Below are positions 1 through 6,017 of a stretch of 6,017 bases of DNA, one piece after another. The stretch lies in NCBI GenBank assembly GCA_015485015.1, contig WFUK01000098.1, forward strand, positions 1-6,017, written 5' to 3'. Source of the stretch: Paracoccaceae bacterium. Its GTDB lineage: Bacteria > Pseudomonadota > Alphaproteobacteria > Rhodobacterales > Rhodobacteraceae. How positions within the stretch are numbered: the first letter of the stretch is position 1; every line of letters begins with the position of its first letter. The notes beneath the pieces were generated by a model, which saw only the letters and a list, made by a program, of their open reading frames with translations, ran no database searches and was not told the DNA's origin. Position numbers and translations under genes: made by a program.

Positions 1-2509
1 GTGCTACCTGCACCGCCCCAAAAAGCGGCAGGTCCTCGATCATCCCCCGTCCGGCCCCTTCACGCTCGCGTTTTTCCAGCATATCCAGCACCGCTCGCGC
101 CCGCGCAATTACGGTCTCTGGCAGCCCCGCCAGCTTGGCGACCTGCACCCCGTAAGACCGATCCGCTGCCCCCGCGATCACCTCATGCAAAAAAATCACA
201 TCCCCTTGCCATTCCTTCACCGAAACCGTGGCATTATGCAGCCCCGAAAGGCTCTCGGAGAGCGCCGTAAGCTCATGATAATGAGTAGCAAATAGCGATC
301 TACACCTGTTGACTTCATGCAGGTTTTCCAACGTTGCCCATGCAATGGAAAGCCCGTCATAGGTAGCCGTGCCTCGCCCGATTTCATCCAGAATCACCAA
401 GGCCCGCTCGCCCGCCTGATTGAGGATCGCTGCGGTTTCCACCATCTCGACCATAAAGGTAGATTGCCCCCGCGCCAGATCATCCGCCGCGCCAACCCGG
501 CTAAATAGCTGATCCACCAGCCCGATACGCGCCGAAGCCGCTGGCACATAGGCCCCCATCTGGGCCAATATCGCAATAATCGCATTTTGCCGCAAAAAGG
601 TGGATTTACCCGCCATATTGGGACCGGTCAGTAGCCAAACCGGCTTATTATCCCCGCTCAAATCGCAATCATTGGCGATAAAAGGCTTGCCAGAGCCGCG
701 CAAAGCCGCCTCCACCACCGGATGCCGCCCCGCTCGAATTTCAAAGGCGCGGGAGGTGTCAAGCTTGGGCCGCACCCAGTTTTCCTCCACCGCCAGCACC
801 GCCAGTGCGGCGCTATGATCGATCTCGGCCAAGGCTCGCGCCACGCCGGAAAGCTGCGGCGCAATCGCCAAAATCGCCGCGCGCAGCTCCGCAAATATCC
901 GCTTTTCCAGTTCCAGCGCCCGCCCGCCGGCATTCAGGATTTTGGTTTCCAGTTCGGAAAGCTCCACCGTGGTAAAGCGCACAGCATTGGCGGTGGTTTG
1001 CCGATGAATAAAGCGCTCGGAATGCGGGGGATTCAGCATTTTATCCGCATGGGTGGCGGGGGTCTCGATGAAATAGCCAAGCACGTTATTATGCTTTACT
1101 TTCAGCGCATTAATCCCGGTATCGCGGGCAAATTCCGCCTGCATCGCCGCGATCACCCCACGCCCCTCATCGCGCAGTTCTCGCACCTCGTCCAGCTCCT
1201 GCACAAAGCCTTCCGCCACAAAGCCACCATCGCGGGCCAGCAAAGGCGGCTCGGCAATTAGCGCCTCGCCAAGCAGCTCGATCAGCGCCTCATGGCCCTG
1301 CATCAGGGTCAGCGCACTGGTCGTGCCTTCGGGCAGATCCTTACCGGAAAAATCAGCCGAAATCGCGGCGGCCTGCTCCAGCGCATTGCGCACGGCGGCC
1401 AGATCTCGCGGGCCGCTACGATCCAGTGACAGCCTTGAGAGGCAGCGCTCCATATCCGGCACTTGGGCAAGCCGCGCGCGGATATCGGCGCAGATGGCCT
1501 GATCCTCAACAAACCCCTGCACCATATCCAGCCGGTGGGTGATGGCGGATAAGTCATTGGAAGGGCTGGTTAATCGGCTCTCCAAAAGCCGCGCGCCGCC
1601 CCCGGTAAGGGTGCGATCCACCGTTGCCAAAAGCGCGCCTGCCCGCCCGCCGGAAAGGGCACGCACCAGCTCCAGATTGCGTCGCGTAGAGGCATCGATC
1701 TGCATCCGGCTGCCCGGATTTTCCTGCACCGGCGGCGAGAGCAGCGGGAGCTTACCGCATTGGGTCAGCTCCAGATAATTCACAACCGCGCCCAAGGCGG
1801 CCAGTTCCGCGCGGGAAAACTGCCCGAATCCATCCAGCGAAGCCACCCCGAACAGCTTTTCCAGCCGCCCCCTTCCGGCCTCGCTATCAAAGCTGGACGG
1901 GGCCAGCGGGGTGAGGCTATGCCCCGCGAATTGGAGCTTTTCACGCAGGGTTTCTGCGAGGTTTTGCGATACCAGCAGCTCTTTCGGCGCAAGGCGGGCC
2001 AAAAGCGGCTCCAGCATTAGTGCATCCACCGCGCTCACGTGAAAAGCGCCGGTGGAGACATCGACCCAAGCCACGCCAAATTCACCACGCAACTCTGATA
2101 GTGATACCAGATAGTTATGCGATCTTGCCTCCAGCAGGCTATCCTCGGTCAAGGTGCCGGGGGTTACGAGGCGCACCACATCGCGCTTCACAATCGCCTT
2201 ATAGCCGCGCTTTCTGGCCTCCTTGGGCGATTCCATCTGCTCGCACACCGCCACGCGAAACCCCTTGCGGATTAGCGTTAGCAAATAGCCCTCCGCCGCA
2301 TGGTGGGGCACCCCGCACATGGCGATATCCTCACCTTCATGCTTGCCGCGTTTGGTGAGGGCAATATCGAGCGCGGCGGAAGCGGCGACGGCATCTTTAA
2401 AAAACAGCTCGTAAAAATCGCCCATGCGGTAAAACAGCAGCGCATCGGGGTAGCGCGCTTTAATGTCCAGATATTGGGCCATCATCGGGGTTATGCTTGG
2501 TTTTGCCAC
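1..2509 (-). CDS. mutS: DNA mismatch repair protein MutS (3' end cut by window edge)
   Basis: MutS recognises base mismatches and small loops as a dimer and uses ATP to recruit MutL. Reading the minus strand from GTG at 2509 gives 836 uninterrupted codons. Visible motifs: mismatch-contacting Phe-X-Glu in GDFYELFF (F32, E34); a clamp/lever region around residues 473-525 (HNNVLGYF, then [11 protein letters not shown]); Walker A GPNMAGKS at 629-636; the STFMVEM signature loop from S683; Walker [11 protein letters not shown] with D708/E709; and FATHYHEL at 740-747. A DLPLF pentapeptide at 826-830 resembles a beta-clamp-binding motif. GTG is chosen because an in-frame TAG lies at 2531-2533, no ATG or TTG comes between, and GGAG sits 8 nt upstream. 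M9/M10 would be late starts without such a site. Family members are usually about 850-900 aa, so I infer only a few tens of residues are missing. It is transcribed divergently from maeB. The identification is secure. Confidence 0.98.
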   Translation of the reverse strand, partial: MAKPSITPMMAQYLDIKARYPDALLFYRMGDFYELFFKDAVAASAALDIALTKRGKHEGEDIAMCGVPHHAAEGYLLTLIRKGFRVAVCEQMESPKEARKRGYKAIVKRDVVRLVTPGTLTEDSLLEARSHNYLVSLSELRGEFGVAWVDVSTGAFHVSAVDALMLEPLLARLAPKELLVSQNLAETLREKLQFAGHSLTPLAPSSFDSEAGRGRLEKLFGVASLDGFGQFSRAELAALGAVVNYLELTQCGKLPLLSPPVQENPGSRMQIDASTRRNLELVRALSGGRAGALLATVDRTLTGGGARLLESRLTSPSNDLSAITHRLDMVQGFVEDQAICADIRARLAQVPDMERCLSRLSLDRSGPRDLAAVRNALEQAAAISADFSGKDLPEGTTSALTLMQGHEALIELLGEALIAEPPLLARDGGFVAEGFVQELDEVRELRDEGRGVIAAMQAEFARDTGINALKVKHNNVLGYFIETPATHADKMLNPPHSERFIHRQTTANAVRFTTVELSELETKILNAGGRALELEKRIFAELRAAILAIAPQLSGVARALAEIDHSAALAVLAVEENWVRPKLDTSRAFEIRAGRHPVVEAALRGSGKPFIANDCDLSGDNKPVWLLTGPNMAGKSTFLRQNAIIAILAQMGAYVPAASARIGLVDQLFSRVGAADDLARGQSTFMVEMVETAAILNQAGERALVILDEIGRGTATYDGLSIAWATLENLHEVNRCRSLFATHYHELTALSESLSGLHNATVSVKEWQGDVIFLHEVIAGAADRSYGVQVAKLAGLPETVIARARAVLDMLEKREREGAGRGMIEDLPLFGAVQVA

Positions 2510-2517
2510 TAGATATG

Positions 2518-2521
2518 CTCC
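2518..2521 (-). promoter_or_regulatory. Ribosome binding site of mutS
   Basis: On the minus strand GGAG (within GCGGAGC) lies 8 nt before the GTG at 2509. It decides the start, because the reading frame is closed by TAG only seven codons upstream of the GTG and contains no other start codon in between. Confidence 0.7.
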
Positions 2522-2585
2522 GCTGGTTTTCTAAAAATTACACGCTTTGCCAGTGTGAGGAAAGGTGAAATTACGGCCAATAACA

Positions 2586-2613
2586 GACCTCACTAAACCA
2601 GTTTAGTAAGGTC
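2586..2613. promoter_or_regulatory. 28-bp palindrome, probable operator
   Basis: The left arm GACCTcACTAAAC (2586-2598) and right arm GTTTAGTaAGGTC (2601-2613) are inverted copies with one mismatched pair (2591/2608) and a 2-bp centre (CA). The 16-bp core, ACTAAAC-CA-GTTTAGT, has fully complementary 7-bp arms. Such length and symmetry, between divergent starts and without a T-tract on either side, fits a binding site for a dimeric repressor or activator (TetR- or GntR-type regulators use comparable sites) better than a terminator. It lies about 77 bp upstream of the mutS GTG and 100 bp upstream of the maeB ATG, so it could act on either gene. The regulator is not in the window. Confidence 0.6.
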
Positions 2614-2635
2614 AATTAAGCGCAGGAAATTTGCC

Positions 2636-2652
2636 GATATTCCAGAAATATC
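2636..2652. repeat. Short inverted repeat upstream of maeB
   Basis: GATATT (2636-2641) and AATATC (2647-2652) are exact inverted copies separated by 5 bp. The element lies directly upstream of the candidate maeB -35 hexamer, where a regulator could bind. Six-bp AT-rich arms can arise by chance in AT-rich DNA, so the regulatory reading is tentative. Confidence 0.3.
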
Positions 2653-2653
2653 A

Positions 2654-2683
2654 TTGCGTAAACTAACATCAAATAGTAATAAT
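2654..2683 (+). promoter_or_regulatory. Weak candidate promoter for maeB and the kinase
   Basis: TTGCGT (2654-2659, three of six to the sigma-70 -35 consensus) is followed after 18 bp by AATAAT (2678-2683, five of six to TATAAT). Transcription would begin near 2690, leaving a leader of roughly 24 nt before the ATG at 2714. The match is modest and found by eye in AT-rich sequence. Confidence 0.25.
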
Positions 2684-2713
2684 CGAAAATTCCACCCTGA
2701 AGCGAGATTAGAA

Positions 2714-4972
2714 ATGCCTGACAATACCAAAGTGACCGACGAAGAAGCGCTGGCCTATCATCTGGAGCCAACGCCCGGCAAAATCGAGGTTATTGCCAGC
2801 ACCGCGATGACCACGCAGCGTGATCTCTCACTGGCCTATTCGCCGGGGGTTGCGGTGCCGGTGCAGGCCATCGCCGATGATCCGGCGCTGGCTTATGATT
2901 ATACCTCCAAGGGCAATATGGTGGCGGTGATCTCCAACGGCACGGCGATTTTGGGCATGGGTAATCTGGGCGCGCTGGCTTCCAAGCCGGTGATGGAAGG
3001 CAAGGCGGTGCTGTTCAAGCGCTTTGCGGATGTGAACGCGATTGATATCGAGCTGGATACCGAAGATCCGGATGAATTCATCAATGCGGTGAAGCTGATG
3101 GGTCCGACTTTCGGCGGCATTAACCTTGAGGATATCAAAGCGCCTGAATGCTTTATCATTGAGCAAAAGCTCAAAGAAATCATGGATATACCGGTTTTTC
3201 ACGATGACCAGCACGGCACGGCGGTGATTTGCGCAGCGGGGTTAATCAACGCTTTGCATATTTCCGGCAAGAAGATCGAGGACTGCCAGATCGTGCTGAA
3301 TGGCGCGGGCGCGGCGGGGATTGCCTGCATTGAATTGCTTAAATCCATGGGTGCAAAACACGATAATTGCATCGTTTGTGATACCAAAGGCGTGATCTAT
3401 CAGGGCCGCACCGAGGGTATGAACCAGTGGAAATCGGCCCATGCCGCCAATACCAAGCTGCGCACGCTTGACGAGGCCATGAAGGGCGCGGATGTGTTTC
3501 TCGGGGTGTCTGCCAAGGGCGCGGTGACGCCGGAAATGGTGAAATCCATGGCGTCCCATCCGGTTATTTTCGCGATGGCGAATCCCGATCCCGAGATCAC
3601 GCCCGAAGAGGCTCACGCCGTGCGCTCCGATGCGATTGTTGCCACGGGCCGCTCGGATTACCCCAATCAGGTGAATAATGTGCTGGGCTTTCCCTATCTT
3701 TTCCGCGGGGCGCTGGATATCCACGCCCGCTCCATCAATGATGCCATGAAAATCGCTTGCGCCGAAGCGCTGGCTGCCTTGGCCCGCGAGGATGTGCCGG
3801 ACGAGGTCGCGATGGCATATGGGCAAAAGCTCACTTTCGGGCGGGATTACATTATCCCCACCCCGTTTGACCCGCGCCTGATCCATGTGATTCCGCCCGC
3901 CGTGGCCAAGGCGGGCATGGAAACCGGCTGTGCGCGGCGCCCGATTATTGATATGGAAGCCTATGAAAACGCACTGAAAGACCGGCTGGATCCGACCAGC
4001 TCTATCCTGCGCTCGCTTTATGAGCGCGCCAAGCGGGAGCAGGCGCGGATTGTGTTTGCCGAAGGGGATGACGAGCGCGTGGTGCGGGCCGCCGTGGCCT
4101 ATGTGCGCTCGGGGTTGGGGCAGGCTGTGGTGGTTGGTCGTGACGAGCAGGTGCAGCAATTCTTGAACCAGGCGGGTATGCCCGAAGCTTTTGCCGAGAT
4201 CGAGGTGATCAACGCCGCAAAAATCGATAACCTGTCGGAAATGACCGCTATGCTTTATGCGCGCCTGCAACGGCGCGGTTTTGACCAGCGGGATTGCCAT
4301 AAAATCGCCAGCCGCGACCGCCATGTTTTTGCCTCGCTTCTGCTGGCGCATGGCGAGGCTGACGGCATGATAACGGGGGTTACCCGCAAGTCAGCCCAAG
4401 TGCTTTCGTTGATTAACTATGTGTTTGACGCTGAACCGGGTGATGGTGCGGTGGGTATTACTGCCGTTATTAATAAGGGAAAAATGGTGCTGATTGCCGA
4501 TACCTTGGTGCATGAATGGCCCGAGGTGCATGATCTGGCCGATATCGCCGAGCGGGCGGCGGAAGTGGCGCGCAATCTTGGCCTTGAGCCGCGCGTGGCT
4601 TTTGCCAGCTTCTCGAATTTTGGCTATCCGGTATCGGAGCGGGCCGAGAAAATGGAGCTTGCCGCGGCGGAGCTGGATAAGCGCGGGGTAGATTTTGAAT
4701 ATGATGGCGAGATGACGGTGGATGTGGCGCTTAATCCGGATGTGATGAAGAATTATCCGTTTTGCCGCCTGTCTGGTCCGGCCAATATCCTCGTTGTGCC
4801 TGCGCGGCATTCGGCCTCGATTTCGGTAAAGCTGATGCAGGAAATGGCGGGGGCCACGGTGATCGGGCCGATCCTCACGGGCATTGATAAGCAGGTAAAG
4901 CTTGGCTCCACTTCCAGCACTGTGACCGATATTTTGCATATGGCCGTGATGGCTGCCTGTAAGGTGGGGTAA
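2714..4972 (+). CDS. maeB: Malic enzyme fused to a phosphotransacetylase-like domain (MaeB type)
   Basis: This cytoplasmic enzyme oxidatively decarboxylates L-malate to pyruvate and CO2 and reduces NAD(P). From ATG 2714 it is 752 aa, the usual size for the ME-PTA fusion family. The malic-enzyme part (about 1-430) shows AYSPGVA with the catalytic-type Tyr (Y42), SKPVMEGK with Lys K91, acidic metal-ligand candidates E139/D140 and HDDQHGT at 163-169, a dinucleotide-binding GAGAAG at 197-202, NPDPE at 290-294 and NNVLGFPYLFRGALD from 321. Residues about 430-752 form a PTA-like domain (YDGEMTVDVALNP, RLSGPANILVVPA); in this family it is known mainly as an acetyl-CoA-sensing or oligomerisation module. 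The ATG is preferred over an in-frame TTG at 2654 because the protein then begins MPDNTKVTDEEALAYH as relatives do; its RBS is weak (GAGA at 2704-2707). NADP versus NAD use cannot be settled by eye; rhizobia have both types with this architecture. Confidence 0.96.
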   Translation: MPDNTKVTDEEALAYHLEPTPGKIEVIASTAMTTQRDLSLAYSPGVAVPVQAIADDPALAYDYTSKGNMVAVISNGTAILGMGNLGALASKPVMEGKAVLFKRFADVNAIDIELDTEDPDEFINAVKLMGPTFGGINLEDIKAPECFIIEQKLKEIMDIPVFHDDQHGTAVICAAGLINALHISGKKIEDCQIVLNGAGAAGIACIELLKSMGAKHDNCIVCDTKGVIYQGRTEGMNQWKSAHAANTKLRTLDEAMKGADVFLGVSAKGAVTPEMVKSMASHPVIFAMANPDPEITPEEAHAVRSDAIVATGRSDYPNQVNNVLGFPYLFRGALDIHARSINDAMKIACAEALAALAREDVPDEVAMAYGQKLTFGRDYIIPTPFDPRLIHVIPPAVAKAGMETGCARRPIIDMEAYENALKDRLDPTSSILRSLYERAKREQARIVFAEGDDERVVRAAVAYVRSGLGQAVVVGRDEQVQQFLNQAGMPEAFAEIEVINAAKIDNLSEMTAMLYARLQRRGFDQRDCHKIASRDRHVFASLLLAHGEADGMITGVTRKSAQVLSLINYVFDAEPGDGAVGITAVINKGKMVLIADTLVHEWPEVHDLADIAERAAEVARNLGLEPRVAFASFSNFGYPVSERAEKMELAAAELDKRGVDFEYDGEMTVDVALNPDVMKNYPFCRLSGPANILVVPARHSASISVKLMQEMAGATVIGPILTGIDKQVKLGSTSSTVTDILHMAVMAACKVG
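4961..4969 (+). promoter_or_regulatory. Ribosome binding site of the kinase gene, inside the maeB 3' end
   Basis: The purine-rich AAGGTGGGG spans the last maeB codons. Its AAGG core ends 7 nt before the ATG at 4972. Together with the TAATG stop/start overlap it suggests translational coupling of the two genes. Confidence 0.55.
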
Positions 4973-5856
4973 TGCTTTACAACCTCGGATCGATAAATAT
5001 TGACCATATCTACCGCGTGCCGCATTTTCCGGCTCCCGGTGAAACGCTGCTTAGTGTTAGCTATTCCAAAGGCTTAGGCGGTAAAGGCGCGAACCAGAGC
5101 ATTGCGATTGCGCGGGCGGGCGGGCAGGTGCTGCATATCGGGGCCATTGGCGATGATGCGCTTTGGACCCGTGATATGCTGGAGGAGGCGGGAGTGGAGG
5201 CATCCGGCATTGCGGTGCTGGAAAGCGCCACAGGGCATGCGATTATCAATGTGGATACCCATGGCGAAAATTGCATTGTGTTGTTTGATGGCGCCAATGT
5301 GTTGGTCTCTGAAAGCCAGATTAGCGCCGCGCTGGCTGCGGCAAAAGCGGGCGATTGGTTATTGCTGCAAAACGAGGTGAATAACGGCCCGTTTGCCGCC
5401 AAGCTGGCCCGCGAAAAGGGGTTGAAGGTGGCCTATGTGGCCGCGCCGTTTGATGCGGAAAAGGTGAAAGCCATGCTGCCATATGTTGACCTGCTTTCGG
5501 TGAATGAGGGCGAGGCGGCTATGGTTTGCCAAGCGCTCGGGGTGCGCGAGTACGAGATTCCGGTGGAAAAGCTGCTGATCACGCGGGGCAGCGCGGGCAT
5601 TAGCTATCGCGATGGGGCCCGCCGCTATACCCAAGCGGTTTTTGCGGTGAAAGCGATAGATACCACAGGCGCGGGCGATACTTTTATGGGCTATTTTATG
5701 GCCGATATTGATGGCGGAAAATCCCCGCAAGAGGCTCTGCGCATGGCCGCCGCCGCCGCCGCGCTGAAGGTCACAAAAAAAGGGACCGCCGAGGCGATCC
5801 CTTTGCTAAAGGATGTGGCCAAATTTATCCGGTCATCCCCTCCCAAAAGCTCTTAA
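4972..5856 (+). CDS. PfkB-family sugar kinase, ribokinase-like
   Basis: It transfers phosphate from ATP to a sugar or nucleoside hydroxyl; ribose is the likeliest substrate. The 294-aa length suits ribokinases. Visible features: N-terminal LGSINIDH with the sugar-binding Asp (D11), the PfkB signature region [15 protein letters not shown] at 36-50, the NxxE motif (N178-E-G-E181), TRG at 204-206, and [13 protein letters not shown] at 230-242 with the GAGD catalytic base D236. All key residues are present. Its ATG overlaps the maeB stop by one base, so it probably shares the maeB promoter. It is not beside ribose transport genes here, so the substrate (ribose, deoxyribose or another sugar) rests on similarity alone and I give no symbol; rbsK is the nearest. 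Its last 32 bp overlap the end of dnaJ on the other strand, and codons 268-278 also encode the dnaJ terminator. An alanine run (259-264) is encoded by five GCC codons and one GCG. Confidence 0.92.
   Translation: MLYNLGSINIDHIYRVPHFPAPGETLLSVSYSKGLGGKGANQSIAIARAGGQVLHIGAIGDDALWTRDMLEEAGVEASGIAVLESATGHAIINVDTHGENCIVLFDGANVLVSESQISAALAAAKAGDWLLLQNEVNNGPFAAKLAREKGLKVAYVAAPFDAEKVKAMLPYVDLLSVNEGEAAMVCQALGVREYEIPVEKLLITRGSAGISYRDGARRYTQAVFAVKAIDTTGAGDTFMGYFMADIDGGKSPQEALRMAAAAAALKVTKKGTAEAIPLLKDVAKFIRSSPPKSS
5775..5804 (-). terminator. Intrinsic terminator of dnaJ, inside the kinase coding region
   Basis: On the minus strand AAAGGGATCGC (5804-5794) pairs with GCGGTCCCTTT (5789-5779) around a CTCG tetraloop. 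This gives 11 continuous pairs counting one U-G wobble. The stem runs into seven Ts (5781-5775), of which the first three are paired. It begins 20 nt after the dnaJ stop, the expected place. Read on the plus strand, the wobble becomes a C-A mismatch and only a short TTT follows, so it should be a terminator for dnaJ transcripts and not for kinase transcripts. Confidence 0.85.
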
Positions 5857-6017
5857 CACGACTAAAAAAGTCGTGGCTGGCGGGGTTATTGTCTTTGGAT
5901 TCCGCCTCGAATTCCCGCAAAAGCTCTTTTTGCCGCGCGGTCAGGTTGGTCGGGGTTTCGGCTTCCAGCTCGATATACAAATCTCCCAAGCCGCTGCCAC
6001 GAAGCGCCGGCATACCC
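5825..6017 (-). CDS. dnaJ: Molecular chaperone DnaJ, C-terminal end (5' part outside window)
   Basis: DnaJ (Hsp40) delivers unfolded substrates to DnaK and stimulates its ATPase in the cytoplasm. Only the last 63 codons are present, ending at TAA 5827-5825. The fragment starts [20 protein letters not shown], which matches the GMP-LR-G-GDL block of the second C-terminal substrate-binding domain. It continues with [17 protein letters not shown] and ends in [17 protein letters not shown], the family's C-terminal helix (E. coli has SKSFFDGVKKFF). The J-domain and zinc-finger region lie beyond the right edge. CbpA-type relatives share part of this region, but the RQKELL and SFF-type tail favours true DnaJ. 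The gene overlaps the convergent kinase gene by 32 bp, and its terminator follows 20 nt downstream. Confidence 0.93.
   Translation of the reverse strand, partial: GMPALRGSGLGDLYIELEAETPTNLTARQKELLREFEAESKDNNPASHDFFSRVKSFWEGMTG
5857..5875. repeat. Inverted repeat just after the kinase stop codon
   Basis: CACGAC (5857-5862) and GTCGTG (5870-5875) form a perfect 6-bp stem around a TAAAAAA loop, starting at the base after the kinase TAA. There is no T-tract after the stem on the plus strand, so it is at best a weak 3'-end hairpin for the maeB-kinase mRNA. It also lies inside dnaJ codons for the SHDFFSR segment, which partly explains the sequence. Confidence 0.4.

Larger units (their letters stand above)
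2510..2713. other. Divergent intergenic region between mutS and maeB
   Basis: About 200 bp of visibly AT-richer sequence separates the two divergent start codons, so promoters for both directions should lie here. It contains the 28-bp palindrome at 2586-2613 and a smaller inverted repeat at 2636-2652. For mutS the best -10 I can find is TGTAAT (minus strand, 2542-2537), but no convincing -35 lies 16-18 bp upstream of it, so I do not call that promoter. No convincing small gene and no T-tract terminator is seen here. Confidence 0.8.

Noticed and set aside
362..391. GRGTATYDG after Walker B of MutS, where E. coli has GRGTSTYDG
   Set aside because: The Ser-to-Ala change is, as I recall, common in alphaproteobacterial MutS, and all catalytic residues are intact, so it is a lineage trait rather than a defect.
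722..1261. Open frame of 179 codons on the plus strand opposite mutS
   Set aside because: It is antisense to conserved MutS core and clamp sequence, has no RBS-supported start and shows no family motifs.
2565..2606. 13-codon open frame (GTG to TAG) after a GAGG-like site, possible leader peptide
   Set aside because: The spacing from GAGG to GTG is only about 4 nt, its end falls inside the palindrome, and its sequence shows no amino-acid run typical of attenuation leaders.
2586..2613. The palindrome as a bidirectional terminator
   Set aside because: It lies between divergent gene starts, not ends, and has no T-tract following it on either strand.
3242..4351. Long open frame (369 codons) antisense to maeB
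   Set aside because: It lies wholly opposite the strongly conserved maeB frame; the translation is rich in His, Arg and Gly with no recognisable domain. It is a codon-bias shadow of GC-rich third positions.
5746..5763. GCC trinucleotide run in the kinase gene, possible phase-variable repeat
   Set aside because: A unit of three bases cannot shift the frame, and an alanine-rich helix is normal at this place in ribokinases.

Overview
The window looks like ordinary chromosomal sequence from an alphaproteobacterium, most likely Rhodobacterales. I infer this from the style of the MutS protein (N-terminal PMMAQYL block, GRGTATYDG after Walker B, a DLPLF tail), from the ME-PTA fusion form of malic enzyme next to mutS, and from GC-rich third codon positions. 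No mobile element, CRISPR array, rRNA or tRNA is visible, and the coding frames show no frameshifts.

Layout, left to right. (1) Bases 1-2509, minus strand: mutS, the mismatch-recognition ATPase, nearly complete but cut at its 3' end by the window edge. (2) Bases 2510-2713: an AT-rich divergent intergenic region. It holds a 28-bp near-perfect palindrome (2586-2613), a shorter inverted repeat (2636-2652) and a weak candidate promoter for the rightward genes. (3) Bases 2714-4972, plus strand: maeB, a malic enzyme fused to a phosphotransacetylase-like domain. (4) Bases 4972-5856, plus strand: a PfkB-family, ribokinase-like sugar kinase whose ATG overlaps the maeB stop by one base (TAATG), so the two genes are very probably one transcription and translation unit. 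(5) Bases 5825-6017, minus strand: the 3' end of dnaJ, which converges on the kinase gene and overlaps it by 32 bp.

Functionally the window is mixed: DNA repair (mutS), C4 carbon metabolism (maeB makes pyruvate, CO2 and reduced cofactor from malate), sugar phosphorylation (kinase) and protein folding (dnaJ). The most interesting structure is in the non-coding signals rather than in new genes. A strong intrinsic terminator for dnaJ is written inside the last codons of the kinase gene, so one DNA stretch serves as protein code on one strand and as a terminator on the other. The mutS/maeB divergent region carries an operator-like palindrome for an unidentified regulator. I see no evidence for an undescribed multi-gene system here.
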